From Suillus spraguei (lineage: Eukaryota > Basidiomycota > Agaricomycetes > Boletales > Suillaceae): a stretch of DNA of 64,000 nucleotides. A program made the position numbers and the translations under genes. This document shows positions 47,019 through 57,387 of this stretch, in pieces (the first letter of the stretch is position 1; every line of letters begins with the position of its first letter). Under the pieces are notes generated by a model that saw only the letters and a list, made by a program, of their open reading frames with translations, did no database searches and had not been told where the DNA came from. The DNA lies in assembly GCA_016800925.1 (NCBI GenBank), contig JABCPU010000347.1:1-64000 (forward strand). The letters run 5' to 3'.

Positions 47019-47492
47019 TGTTACAAACTGGGGTAGCATCACCAGCGACAGTGAAAAGACACAGCCGGTCTGCTGGGAGTTCTTACAATGTCCAGAGGAG
47101 GACAAGGTGAAAGTACAAGGAACGCGTTCTGAGTACAATCAGGGGTTCGGCCTCAATGACAAGTCAAAGAGGTTCTGTGAGAATAGAGACTAAGGCTAAG
47201 GAGTGCTTAGACTTAGAGACAATTCAAGACAACTTAGGTTGGAGACCTAAGCAAAGGAGATTCCAGGTAAAACCCAGTAAGATTAAAGTAAAGAATCTAC
47301 TACAAGTACACTGTGCTTATATAGGTAGATATGTGCGCACAGTCCAGGTAACCGTGAGAATGTAATTGCGTATCCTAATAAGGAAGGCATGTGTTGTATA
47401 GATGCGTTGAGCATATGAGTCAAAGTCATGTGACATGATATACAAGTAAGAAAATAAAGGGAGAATGAATAGGGGCACGTACAACTGTAACA
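47019..47492 (-). repeat. 3' LTR of gypsy copy 2
   Basis: It starts TGTTACAAAC and ends TGTAACA on the + strand. It pairs with 54125-54597. Confidence 0.95.
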
Positions 47493-47505
47493 TTACCCCC
47501 TTATT
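47493..47505 (-). promoter_or_regulatory. Polypurine tract of gypsy copy 2
   Basis: In the sense direction AATAAGGGGGTAA lies directly before the 3' LTR, the expected plus-strand primer site. No convincing tRNA-complementary primer site was seen beside the 5' LTR. Confidence 0.75.
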
Positions 47506-47525
47506 ACATTGAAAGTCACCGACTT

Positions 47526-48991
47526 TCAAACATCTCTATTGTTGTCATAGACGGGATCATAGTTGTCATAGTTAGTGACGTCTTCATCAGCGGCACTTCC
47601 TCCTAGCATATAAGCCGCTTCCTCCTCTGCTACAGTTCTCGCCCGTCGACCTTCTTTTCGTCGTCGACGGTTAATAAGATACTGTTCACACCTACGCAGT
47701 GCATCATAAAATCCATCGTCCTTCCAGGTAAGCGTAAATGGAGGTTCTCCACGACGCTGGGGCAGTAAATGGACAGATGGGTAGGAGTGTGTCGCAGACA
47801 GATTTGACATTGATAGTCGAGACAATTCTTTTGCCGATGTCCGACGATGCCACAGAATTGGCATTTCATGTTTTCATCAGTGTTAGAAGTGGACATGCGT
47901 AATGGTGATGGTGAGATAACGGGTTTAGGACTGGCGGATCTAGCACGCTTCTTCCCTTTCTGTCGTGTCATGCATTTTAAAGCAAAGGCATTGTCACGTC
48001 GAAGCTGTGCCTGTTGCTTGCTAGTTAGCGTGTATGCGGATGCGGGGAGGTCAGGAGTAGTCCCCATTCAGCAACCGCAAGAAGTTCGTTAGAGGAAGAA
48101 GGAGAAGTGGTGCCTAAGTCTTTTACTAAGACTGGCGAGACAGGATCCATTGGACCAAATGATGATGGGATAGACATGGGAGGATGGATGTGAAAATCAC
48201 GAAGTCGAGGGCCGAGTGCTATTAATTCAGCAACAGGAATCCCTAATCTTTTTGCAGCTTCACACTGTTCTTCTGTACAGGGCTTGTACAGCCATGCAGG
48301 ATGGTCATGAGAGACTACGATGGGAGGCGGTAAGGTCGGTTGTTCGAGAGGGATGGGGTTCGGGGGGAATCGAGGTTGGCTTGCATTTGTTGCAAATCAG
48401 TGATGGCTTCTTCTACTAAGTTTCTGGCTGCTCTGGTTTCAGCGACTGATTGCTGGATGGTTTCGACGACCGCATTGGTGAGCTGTCCGATCTCTTGGAC
48501 AGCAGTGCATAAGCCAGCAAGGGCGTCAATACTAGAATACATGCGCGAAGAAGAGGGTGCTGGAATAGGAAGTGGTGTATCTTCCTGCGGAGAGGGAGGT
48601 CGAGCAACGCCTGCTCGACGTTCGGCCACGATGTGAATAGCTTCTTCAACATTGCTTTTAAAAGAACCGGGAAGCAACAACATAGCATAAGAATGAATGC
48701 GTTTTTGAAGATGTAAGAAGCGTTGACGATATGTAGTATCTGTGGTTTCATTGGCTGTGGCTTTGATGAGGGCGGCAGTATGGATAATGTTGACGAGGAG
48801 GAGGGCCGGGAAGGCACCTTTTTCTGTGAGGATTCTTTCAATTTCAAGGGCATGTCCTTCACATAGAAGGGCAGCTTCGATGTAGGAGGTGTTGTCATTT
48901 CGGTGGCAAGGGTTCCGTAGTTTTCAGCATCATCGTCATTGTCATTGTTGGCAATGGTGACGGGGGTGATGTAGGCAGTGGGGAAAGACAT
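47526..48991 (-). pseudogene. gypsy copy 2 extra gene: coiled coil plus second zinc knuckle
   Basis: The gene begins 54 nt after the pol stop with MSFPTAYITPVTIANN. It continues through a helical region (LPLRRKIHHFLF in one frame; SNVEEAIHIVAERRAGVARP in another) and a coiled coil QEIGQLTNAVVETIQQSVAE with ARNLVEEAITDLQQ. A proline-rich stretch and a basic segment (RQKGKKRARSASPKP) come next. Then a canonical zinc knuckle CQFCGIVGHRQKNC (C-X2-C-X4-H-X4-C) is followed by CQICLRHTPTHLSIYC. The C-terminal part is DGFYDALRRCEQYLINRRRR with an acidic tail. Frames change near 48700, around 48060-48300 and near 47750. It looks like a second Gag or RNA-binding protein rather than an envelope. The family is not known to me. 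Confidence 0.7.
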
Positions 48992-49045
48992 TTCGATGGT
49001 GGTAGTTGATCAAGTGCTTTGTGCAGTTGGTTGACTGAAGGATAA

Positions 49046-50290
49046 TCAGAGGGCGTGTTGCTTCTTATAAGCATTCAAGATTTGAGCAGAGTTCTTCAAG
49101 TTCTTTTCTGGGAGCCATTCGTTATCTCCTGATGATATCCTTTCCAAGAAATGAGATAACGTCGGCGAGTGCCGGTTCCTTTGTGAGAAAGAATTGCTTC
49201 TATTTCATATTCTTCTTCTTCTTCGATGATGTCAGGTGGTGGTTCAGGGAAGTTCGGACCATGTACGTCCGTTTCGCTATAGGACGATAAGACGGAAGCG
49301 TGGAACGTGGGATGAATTTTCCACTGTGGAGGAAGTTTGAGTGTGAATGTGATGGGAGATAAGACGTCGATGATCAGGAAAGGTCCGTATCGTTTTGGCG
49401 CAAGTTTCCTCGATGGGAGTTTGAGTCTAAGATTAGCTGCAGACAGCCAAACCTTATCTCCGATCTTCCATGGAATGTACTTATCTCCTCGTGATCATTC
49501 GGCCATTGTTTGCATTGCAATGTTATGGCAGGCGATTGCTTCTTCTCTTATCTTTTGCAGGGATCGTACTCGATCTTCTGCTGCAGGGACAGATGAATCA
49601 GGGATAAGATGAGGGATAGCGCGTGGTTCGTATCCCATCATCAAATAGAAGGGTGATGCATTCCTTGCATCATGTTTTCGGTGGTTGTGGATGAATTCGG
49701 CGATTGGTAGATGTTCTACCCAATCTTCAGGGTTGTTGCGACAATAGATGCGAGATATGTTTCAAGTTCTTGATTTGCCTTTCAGTTTGACCATCAGTCT
49801 GGGGTGATAAGCCATAGATGGGCGATGACGTAGTGAGAAGTCGGGCAAGCTCCTTAGAGAAGCGAGATAGGAATTGCGGACCTCGATCTGAGATGACTTT
49901 GTCATGGAGTCCAAATCGTCGGTAGACGTGTTTCAAGAATAGTTTAGCAACACCTTCAGAAGTGATGGTTTTCAAACAAGGGATAATAATTACCCCCTTC
50001 ATAAGGCCATGGTCTACCACGACCATGATACTATCAAAGCCGCTCAGAGACAGGGAGGTCAGTGATAAGATCGACAGAGACCTGGGAAAAGGGGCGAGTC
50101 GCAGAGGAAGGGATGGGCAAGGGGAGGTGAACAGGATGAGTATCGGCTTTCATTTGCTGACAAAGGGCGCAACCCTCAACGTATTTCCGAATATAAGAGC
50201 CCATAGCGGGCCACCAGCTTCTCTTTTACGAGTTCTTCAGTTTTGAACCTACCGGGATGTCCTGCAGTAGGATGATCATGATACCGTTTC
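49046..50290 (-). pseudogene. gypsy copy 2 integrase with chromodomain
   Basis: The zinc-binding region lies near 50150-50290. The core follows, with [16 protein letters not shown] at about 50026, [20 protein letters not shown] near 49850-49905, and a [10 protein letters not shown] segment near 49760-49800. A GPFLIID-like segment is at 49360-49390, and the IHPTFHASVLSSYSETDVHG linker is near 49260-49330. The chromodomain at 49090-49240 reads EEEEEYEIEAILSHK, RRYLISWKGY and NEWLPEKNL, ending at the TGA at 49046. Several indels interrupt the frame. Confidence 0.85.
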
Positions 50291-50379
50291 AGGATATCGG
50301 ATGATGTGCCGGTGGAATGTAGGCATGATTCTTAAAATAGAGGACGTTCTCCTCAATCTTCCATCAGAGAGCGCTGATT

Positions 50380-52223
50380 TCATAGGTGGGAGGCAGACGC
50401 CATCAAGGGCATCAGACGCTGTCTTGAAGACAGGGTCGTCAAGGGGTCAGAGGATGATAAAACATCCTTAGGTCGGTGTCGATAAGACGAACGAATAGAG
50501 CATCGGGAGGAGGGTCTGGTCCTCGTTATCGTCTTTGCCGGAGCTGTAGTCAGGCCGGCGAGATAGTGCATCAGGTACTGCCAATTTAGTACCTGCAACG
50601 TGATGCAGTTCAATGTCGTAAATAGACAAAATCAATTGCCAACGTGCTTGGCGACGGGTAAGCTTCTGTGCACTCTAAAGTACAGAAGTTCTTGTGTCGG
50701 TGAATACCAGGACAGGGTGTGGGTTTCCTTCGAGATAATGACACCATTCATTCAATGCCCGGATTACGGCAAGGAGTTCCCGATCAAAGATCTGGTAATT
50801 GCGTTCTGCGGGGTTCAAAGACTGTGAGAGATATGCACATGGGTGATAACACCATTCTCATCAGTCTGCAGGAGAACTCCGCCAGTTGCTACGAGCGAAG
50901 CATCGGTAGCAATAGCAAATTGTCGGGAAGGATCAGGGTTACGGAGTACTGGTTGGGATGTAAAGCGCCGTTTCAGTTCTTCGAAGGTGTCCATGCATTC
51001 AGTTGACCAATCAAAGCCTTATCTTTCTTTGTCAAGTCGATAAGGGGTCGGGCGATGTCAGAATAGTGGGAAATGAACGTGCGGTAGAAGTTGCAAAAGC
51101 CAGGAATGACCGAACATCTTTTACAGATTTCGGGACTGGCCATTCGGAGATTCCCTTGGTCTTGGCGGTATCCATAGCAACTTGTCCGGGCGAATTATCA
51201 TTCTGAGGTATTCCACTTCTTCTGCATTGAAGGTGCATTTCTCGGTTTCAAGAACAAATGTTCTTTTCTTATCTTCATCAAAACCCGTCTGGTTCGTTCG
51301 CAATGTTCTGCCATTGTTGTAGAGAAAATCAGGATATCGTCCATGTAGATAACCATCCATCCTTCATTGATTTCTTGTTGGAAGGTGCGATTCATGTATG
51401 CTTGGAAAGTTGCCGGGGAATTACAGAGGCCAAAGAACATGACATTCGGTTCGAAGAGGCCAAATTCCGTGGTAAAGCGCTTTCCAGCATCATCAGGATG
51501 GATGCGAATATTGTTATAACCAGACCGGATATCCATTTTTGTAAAGAACTGTGCGTTGTGAAGGCGTGCGACAAGGGAGATAGGGAGTGGGAGCGGATAG
51601 GCGTTCTTACTGTCCAATGTTGATGTAGCAATAATCTTGACAGGGACGCAATTCTCCACTCTTCTTTCCACAAAGAAGAAGCCACTGGCTTGGGGTGACT
51701 TCGATTCCAGATGAAACCTTTCGCAATGTTTTCATCGATAAATGTTTTAACGGCAGCACGTTCTTTTTCTGATAGCGGGTAAACCTTAGATGTGGAGGGA
51801 TAAAACCAGGTTTAGTATCGATCGATGATCAATACCGGGCGTTCAGGGGGTAGTTTGTTTAATCCGTCTTTACAAAGACGTCTGAAGTCGTGCAAATATT
51901 CCGGGACCAATTCTTCGAAGGATTTCTTTTTCTTTTCCTTCTCATCCGTGGCAATTCCTGAGCTTTGTTACTGTATTTCGAGGAGGAAGGGAGATTGTGG
52001 AATAGTGGGGAGTTGTTCGAGTCGGGAAGTTCCATCATGTGTAAGAGGTGTATCCATGGATACTTCTCATGATTCTCATGCTAACTCCATCAGTATCATA
52101 TTCCACAAGAAATTCTCCATCTCCTAGTTCATAAGAGGAAATTTCGCGTACTTCTGGCGCGTGCCAGACATCTTGCATGGTGTTGAATTGGTCATCATCC
52201 TCTGTTGGGATCAACGAGGGCAC
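50380..52223 (-). pseudogene. gypsy copy 2 reverse transcriptase and RNase H
   Basis: A linker begins MPSLIPTEDDDQF at 52223. RT motifs are KMDIRSGYNNIRIHPDD, FGLCNSPATFQAYMN and the catalytic VIYMDDILIF near 51325-51360. RNase H remnants cover about 50480-51000. Frames change repeatedly (near 51660, 51230, 51030 and 50610), so no complete enzyme is encoded. Compared with copy 1 the breaks fall at different places, so the two copies decayed independently. Confidence 0.85.
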
Positions 52224-52791
52224 GGGTTCTTCTTCGTCAGGGATTTCTTCAATTGAAGCTGAAAGAGTTGTCGGGGGACATAGAATTTGGATAATTTTGG
52301 TACGTTGGTATCTCGTCCTGGGATTTCCTCTTCTGCTTTTCTTTTCCCATACTTCTGTTCTTCTATTGGCCGTTGCTCAATAGGTTCTTGTCCGACCCGA
52401 CACTGGGTTCGGATTCATTCTTGCGCTTTTCTGCGCGGGGAATCGGTGATACTGGTCGTGGCAACTGTACATGGGGAATGGGATCGGTGGTACGCGGGTT
52501 TGTACTTCCGGTTCAGGGTCTTTAGAAATCGGAGGATTACGAGAGATCTCGGAAGTCGGGAATATTGCCATTTCTTAGAATGACAATTAAAGGCTGGAGG
52601 TAATCCGTTCTTCTTTCTATCCATATCCATATCAATTTCAATTTCATCTGATTTCATTGTTCGGGGAAGGACGAGTGTTTCAGCAGCCCAATCTATACTT
52701 GGGTTCATTGCCGTAACCACGGAATTCCCAGAAGGATTTGATCCTTCTTCCTAGTTTGGTGATGTTGAACTTTCCATACATGGTTCGTTCA

Positions 52792-53100
52792 TCATTTTGA
52801 CCACAAGAGACAGTAGTGCGTGATTGGTCCTCCTTTGATAAGAGTTCCATCTGCTGTAGTAACTCGAAACGGTGTTTTGAGTTTTCGTCGTGTGATTTGA
52901 TGGAGTTTCACAAACTCCTTGGAAATGAATGTTCCTGCCGCTCCTGAATCAATGACAGCGGTGGTGTCGACGGATTTTAAGCGAGTACGCGAGTGAAGGG
53001 TGATCGGGACACGAAGTTCTTTTCTTTCACCTACAGCGCGTACAAGTCTTAGTAATACATTAGGAGAAACATACGTCGAATCTTTGTTTCTCCAAGTCAA
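52792..53100 (-). pseudogene. gypsy copy 2 aspartic protease segment
   Basis: The active site is AVIDSGAAGTFISKEF, preceded by ELRVPITLHSRTRLKSVD. The stretch is open, but the Gag-Pol frame is broken on both sides. Confidence 0.8.
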
Positions 53101-53926
53101 AAATCCTCAACAATCCGCCTTACAGTTTCTTCGTCTTCTTCTTCCTTGACTTCGGTTTGTCGGAGCGGGGTCTTCTTCTTTCTGTCAGGACAATTATGAA
53201 TGCGATGTCCTGTCTTCTTGCATCCGAAGCATTGTCCCTTCTTCATGCATTCGGATCTCTCCATATCGGAGATTCGATCTACGACCATTGCGTTGGAATC
53301 ACGGTTCGGTATGTAACGTGCATTTCCATAGTTCTTCTTCTTCTGTTGTGGAGCATGACGTGTCCTCATGGCTTGAAGCATGATGGGAGTTGTCAATGGA
53401 AACGCATTGCAGTACAACATCTCGGAATACTTCTGAGACATCTCCTAGCGCAAAAAGCTTTGTAAGGATACCCCAATTCAGGCCATCTTGGAAGAATTGG
53501 ATCTTCGTTGCATTATCGGTGATATGGGCTTGGCTGCAAGTGCCTCGAAATCAGCGATGTAGGTGTGAAGATCTCCACTTCCTTGTTTGAGGTCCCTGAG
53601 TTTCACGAGTGCGGTTCCTTTAGTATCCACTGGGTCGAAGGCTTCTTTGAAGCTTTTCATAAAATCCACCATTGTCCCATAACCAACTTTTTGTCCAGAG
53701 GTGTCGGTTGATTGAGCATGGTCAAGGATTGCTCTTTCCAGGATTTGGCATTCCTTTCGGTCATAAAGGATGTTATGAAAATGATCTTCTGTTTGTCGGT
53801 AGTGTAAAGCTTTTCATTGATATCGAAGTGAAGATTACATGACTGGATAAATTCGCGAGAATTGTCGCGATCTCCATCAAAAGCGGCTGGTTGTCCGATC
53901 TTGTATTCAAATTCTTTGGTCGCCAT
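53097..53926 (-). pseudogene. gag: gypsy copy 2 Gag, frameshifted
   Basis: The start MATKEFEYKIGQPAAFDGDR is at 53926. Capsid-like segments NSREFIQSCNLHFDINEK and FMKSFKEAFDPVDTKGTALV follow, then the zinc knuckle CFGCKKTGHRIHNC at about 53185-53235. At least three frame changes (near 53660, 53480 and 53430) break it. It is homologous to Gag of copy 1 at 5140-5974. Confidence 0.82.
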
Positions 53927-54124
53927 ATTTGGTGATTCATCTGGTGAGTTATACTTTCTCAATGCCTACACGCGCTGTCTTGCTGTCCGTTAGGGCTTGT
54001 CTTCTGTCAGAGGGCTTCTCTTGACAATCGGTTCAGCGTATGCGTACAGTAATCTGCTTATCTAAGCAATCAGGGTTCGGGGTCGAAGACTGGATAGTCG
54101 ACGATCAGAAAGACTTTAATCTTT

Positions 54125-54597
54125 TGTTACGAACTGGGGTAGCGTCACCAGCGACAGTGAAAAGACACAGCCGGTCTGCTGGGAGTTCTTACAATGTCCA
54201 GAGGAGGACAAGGTGAAAGTACAAGGAACGCGTTCTGAGTATGATCAGGGTTCGGCCTCAATGACAAGTCAAAGAGGTTCTGTGAGAATAGAGACTAAGG
54301 CTAAGGAGTGCTTAGACTTAGAGACAATTCAAGACAACTTAGGTTGGAGACCTAAGCAAAGGAGATTCCAGGTAAAACCCAGTAAGATTAAAGTAAAGAA
54401 TCTACTACAAGTACACTGTGCTTATATAGGTAGATATGTGCGCACAGTCCAGGTAACCGTGAGGATGTAATTGCGTATCCTAATAAGGAAGGCATGTGTT
54501 GTACAGATGCGTTGAGCATATGAGTCAAAGTCATGTGACATGACATACAAGTAAGAAAATAAAGGGAGAATGAATAGGGGCACGTACAACTGTAACA
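54125..54597 (-). repeat. 5' LTR of gypsy copy 2
   Basis: It starts TGTTACGAAC and ends TGTAACA on the + strand. The next five bases repeat the ATCAC found before the left LTR. Confidence 0.95.
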
Positions 54598-54909
54598 ATC
54601 ACTGTGAGTCCACGAGCATCTGCAGTGAATCCTCTGTAATACTAATATTGCCATAAGCGCTCGTAGGATTCTTGCAGCCACAGCCCAGATGTTCCTCCAA
54701 ATGTTTATAATCAACATGCTTCATCGACCTTGAATCCAGAGGTAGGTTCTCATATTTGCCTTCTGTCTGCACTCTCTAAATGCTGGTGGTCAGCAGGTTC
54801 AGGCTGTAAGGCACTTAATTATGTAAGGGTCTGGACTCTGTCGATCAGAATGGAATGAAAAATCGACGATGGTTATTGGACGATTAGTGGGTGACTATCC
54901 GTAGGCTAA
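54598..54909. other. Intergenic between gypsy copy 2 and the MITE
   Basis: No gene is seen. It begins with the ATCAC target duplication and ends with TAA (54907-54909), the left target duplication of the foldback element. Confidence 0.55.
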
Positions 54910-55335
54910 AGGGCTGCTCAATTCTAAAATGTTGTTGTCAATGTCGACTTGACCTTACGGCTTGTAAATTACTTGTGCATGCCCTAACCCTTTCCTGATT
55001 TGGCCACCACCACTTTGGTTAAACCTTCACATGGGAAATGTTCTACACCTTGTCGCAAAGTGTTCTCATCTACTAAGCCTTGCTGTATAGAGCCCAAGCT
55101 AGCTATCTGGGAGCAACAATACATGGATTTTTTTAAGCTAGCTTGGGCTCTATACAGCAACTTAGGCTTAGTAGATGAAAATACTTTGCGACAAGGTGTA
55201 GAACATTTCCCATGTGAAGGTTTAACCAAAGTGGTGGTGGCCAAATCAGGAAAGGGTTAGGGCATGCACAAGTAATTTACAAGCCGTAAGGTCAAGTCGA
55301 CATTGACAACGACATTTTTAGAATTGAGCAGCCCT
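54910..55335. mobile_element. 426-bp foldback MITE, PIF/Harbinger-like by its TAA duplication
   Basis: The two arms (54910 to about 55104 and about 55137-55335) are nearly perfect reverse complements with a 32-bp centre. Both ends start AGGGCTGCTCAATTCTAAAA. A 3-bp TAA flanks both ends (54907-54909 and 55336-55338). This is the target type of PIF/Harbinger transposons, though a chance match is possible at 3 bp. The arms give the same 80-residue open frame on both strands, which is a consequence of the palindrome and not a gene. No transposase is present. Confidence 0.85.
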
Positions 55336-55338
55336 TAA

Positions 55339-56014
55339 ATAATGCGGAATATCTTATAACGGACTTTAAAACTTATTTGCAAAAGATAATCTGTATAGAA
55401 TACTAAACTGTAACACATGTGGAATAAAGCAACATGTATTTTCCAAGTATTTTTTCAGTAAGAACTCTGGTGAATCTACTACTACAGTATACTCTGGTGA
55501 ACGATGCAGAAGAGATGGCATTTCTCGATGACAAAGAAGATGCAAGAATGTTAGTAGCCATGCTGGTTGCCGAGGCATAGCAAAAAGACCCTGTGGTGGT
55601 TGCAGTAATATGTTAGCACACACATGTACATCAAGGCAATTAACAAGAAGAAAAAACTTCACTGAAGCTTAAAAGATGGATGGTGCTTGTTACTGGACAG
55701 ATACATGCAGATTGAGGTTGGCATTGCTCGACTTGTGGCCTGGCCGGTGCAGTGATATGTGACTGCACAGTTCTGCTGTTACAAATCTTAAAACTTCAGT
55801 AGTATTTTCACTAGGGAGTGTAGGTATCAGACCGCAGTTGAAATTCGTATATTCAAAGACATTATGATGAGGCAAGGAACCTAAGTTGTGGATTAGTCAG
55901 CGGAGTTAGTGGCCCAAAATGGATATAAACCGTCGGAACAATCTGTAAGGGGGGCCCCTTACAGATTTAGAGTTTATAAGAGGGTCAAGGAAATAATGTT
56001 TTGCAAATTCTTCC
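55339..56014. other. Intergenic, no gene seen
   Basis: AT-rich sequence between the MITE and the second DIRS-like element. A small palindromic GGGGGGCCCC-like string lies near 55950. No coding signal is seen. Confidence 0.5.
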
Positions 56015-56399
56015 TGAATCAATCTATGCTTAGGAATGTCTCATGTTTTTAGGGCATATGGAGACCCCCAGCTCCATGCTCGGGGTCTCAGTCACATTTA
56101 TATTGGAGTCAGAGTCGCAGAATACAAGTACAGACAGTTACAGTCAAGGGCTTCAGAATAGAAGCTCGAGAGACTCGGGGAGAGACAGATGGTGAGTCAG
56201 GTTTGACCAAGATGCTAAAGGGCTTTTTTTATTTTAATTTTTTTAGAGAATATGAGACTCAATTGGAGAGAAGAGGCAGAGCAATTGGAGCGAAAATGAA
56301 GATTGTGACTGAAAACCATGACTGATGAATGATGACCAATGATGAATGATGACCGATGCCGAACAGAGGAGAGTTGATGATGAGAGCTGAAAGATGTGG

Positions 56400-57358
56400 C
56401 TTCAAGGCATGCAACATGTGCTATGCATGAGCACCTGCAACAAGAAAGGATGCTGCTGAATGTATTTGTTAAATTCATTGGATGACCATCATCTGCCGCA
56501 CGAATGAGATCTCCAGACATTCCAGCACTAGTGAGAGCAGTTGTGCCTCCTGCCCTCAATAAATGACCGCTAAATTCCTGGCTACCAAAGAGGTGTAGCT
56601 TCCTCAAGAACCAACTGTGAGTGAGCATGGTACCCATACTTGTTACCCACAGAGCTGGTGGTGCAAATGTTCTGAATCCCATGCAGTAAGATACCATCAA
56701 ACATATTCCACTGGGTTCACATGAGGTGGTCTGATGTGCAGAGCAAGATTCTGGAACCAGTACCTAGACTGTCATTTTTCTGATACGGCAAGGTATAAGA
56801 GATAGTAGTTGCCGTGTGGGTCAGTGTGTGGTGCAACAAAACTTTCCTGTATCTTTGTAGTTTCATGGAGTCTGGCCAAGCGAGCTCTCCCAGACGTTGT
56901 AAACTTTTGAAGCCAGTGATCAGCATTGCAATAAAGAGAGTGTTGTCATAGTCGGGATGCAAACCAACAGCTTCAATAATACAAGTGATGTCGTGCTCGC
57001 TGATAGGCATATTCTGATGTATGGGTTTAGATAGTCATTGCTTGCATCCTCGTAGAGTACAAGTAATGAGAGGTGAATGCCGGGCTGCATGCACATCTGG
57101 AAACATGAATTCAAGTTTGTTTGTGATACCTGAAAGATATGTATCGACTGAGTGAGGTTCTATATGGTGTGAAAGCCACACAACATAATAAGATAATGTG
57201 TCAGGCATAGGATCGATGAGGCGATGGTGTAATTGGCAGAAATTGATAAATGAATTGAGATGTGAATCATACGCAGATGATGTTGAGGAATCGATGGCCA
57301 GTCCAAGAGCAATTGAGTGTTTGAGGAACAAATGCTCGTCTGTCCAGGCTTTCCTCAC
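56400..57358 (-). pseudogene. Tyrosine recombinase remnant of the second DIRS-like element
   Basis: It reads HSIALGLAIDSSTSSAYDSH, then VDTYLSGITNKLE, SLQRLGELAWPD with the first catalytic Arg, and the HxxR box GHLLRAGGTTALTSAGM. After DLIRAAD the frame breaks, and the expected tyrosine segment (NEFNKYIQQHPFLL) lies in another frame near 56440-56480. Further frame changes fall near 57030 and 56710. It would not be functional. Confidence 0.8.
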
Positions 57359-57387
57359 GGGTTGCCTGGACTTTGCAGACTGTGGTA

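Larger units (their letters stand above)
47019..54597 (-). mobile_element. Complete Ty3/gypsy chromodomain LTR retrotransposon, copy 2
   Basis: The element is 7579 bp with 474-bp LTRs and a 5-bp target duplication ATCAC (47014-47018 and 54598-54602). Gene order on the minus strand is Gag, protease, RT, RNase H, integrase with chromodomain, then an extra zinc-knuckle gene. The two LTRs differ at only about 8 positions, mostly transitions. The internal genes nevertheless carry many one-base frameshifts, so the copy is not autonomous. Confidence 0.95.

Noticed and set aside
54060..54124. tRNA primer binding site next to the gypsy 5' LTR
   Set aside because: No TGG-starting tRNA 3' complement is visible. 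The sequence has self-complementary runs, so self-priming is possible but not shown.
54984..55260. Identical open frames on both strands
   Set aside because: They are produced by the two arms of the MITE palindrome, not by genes.
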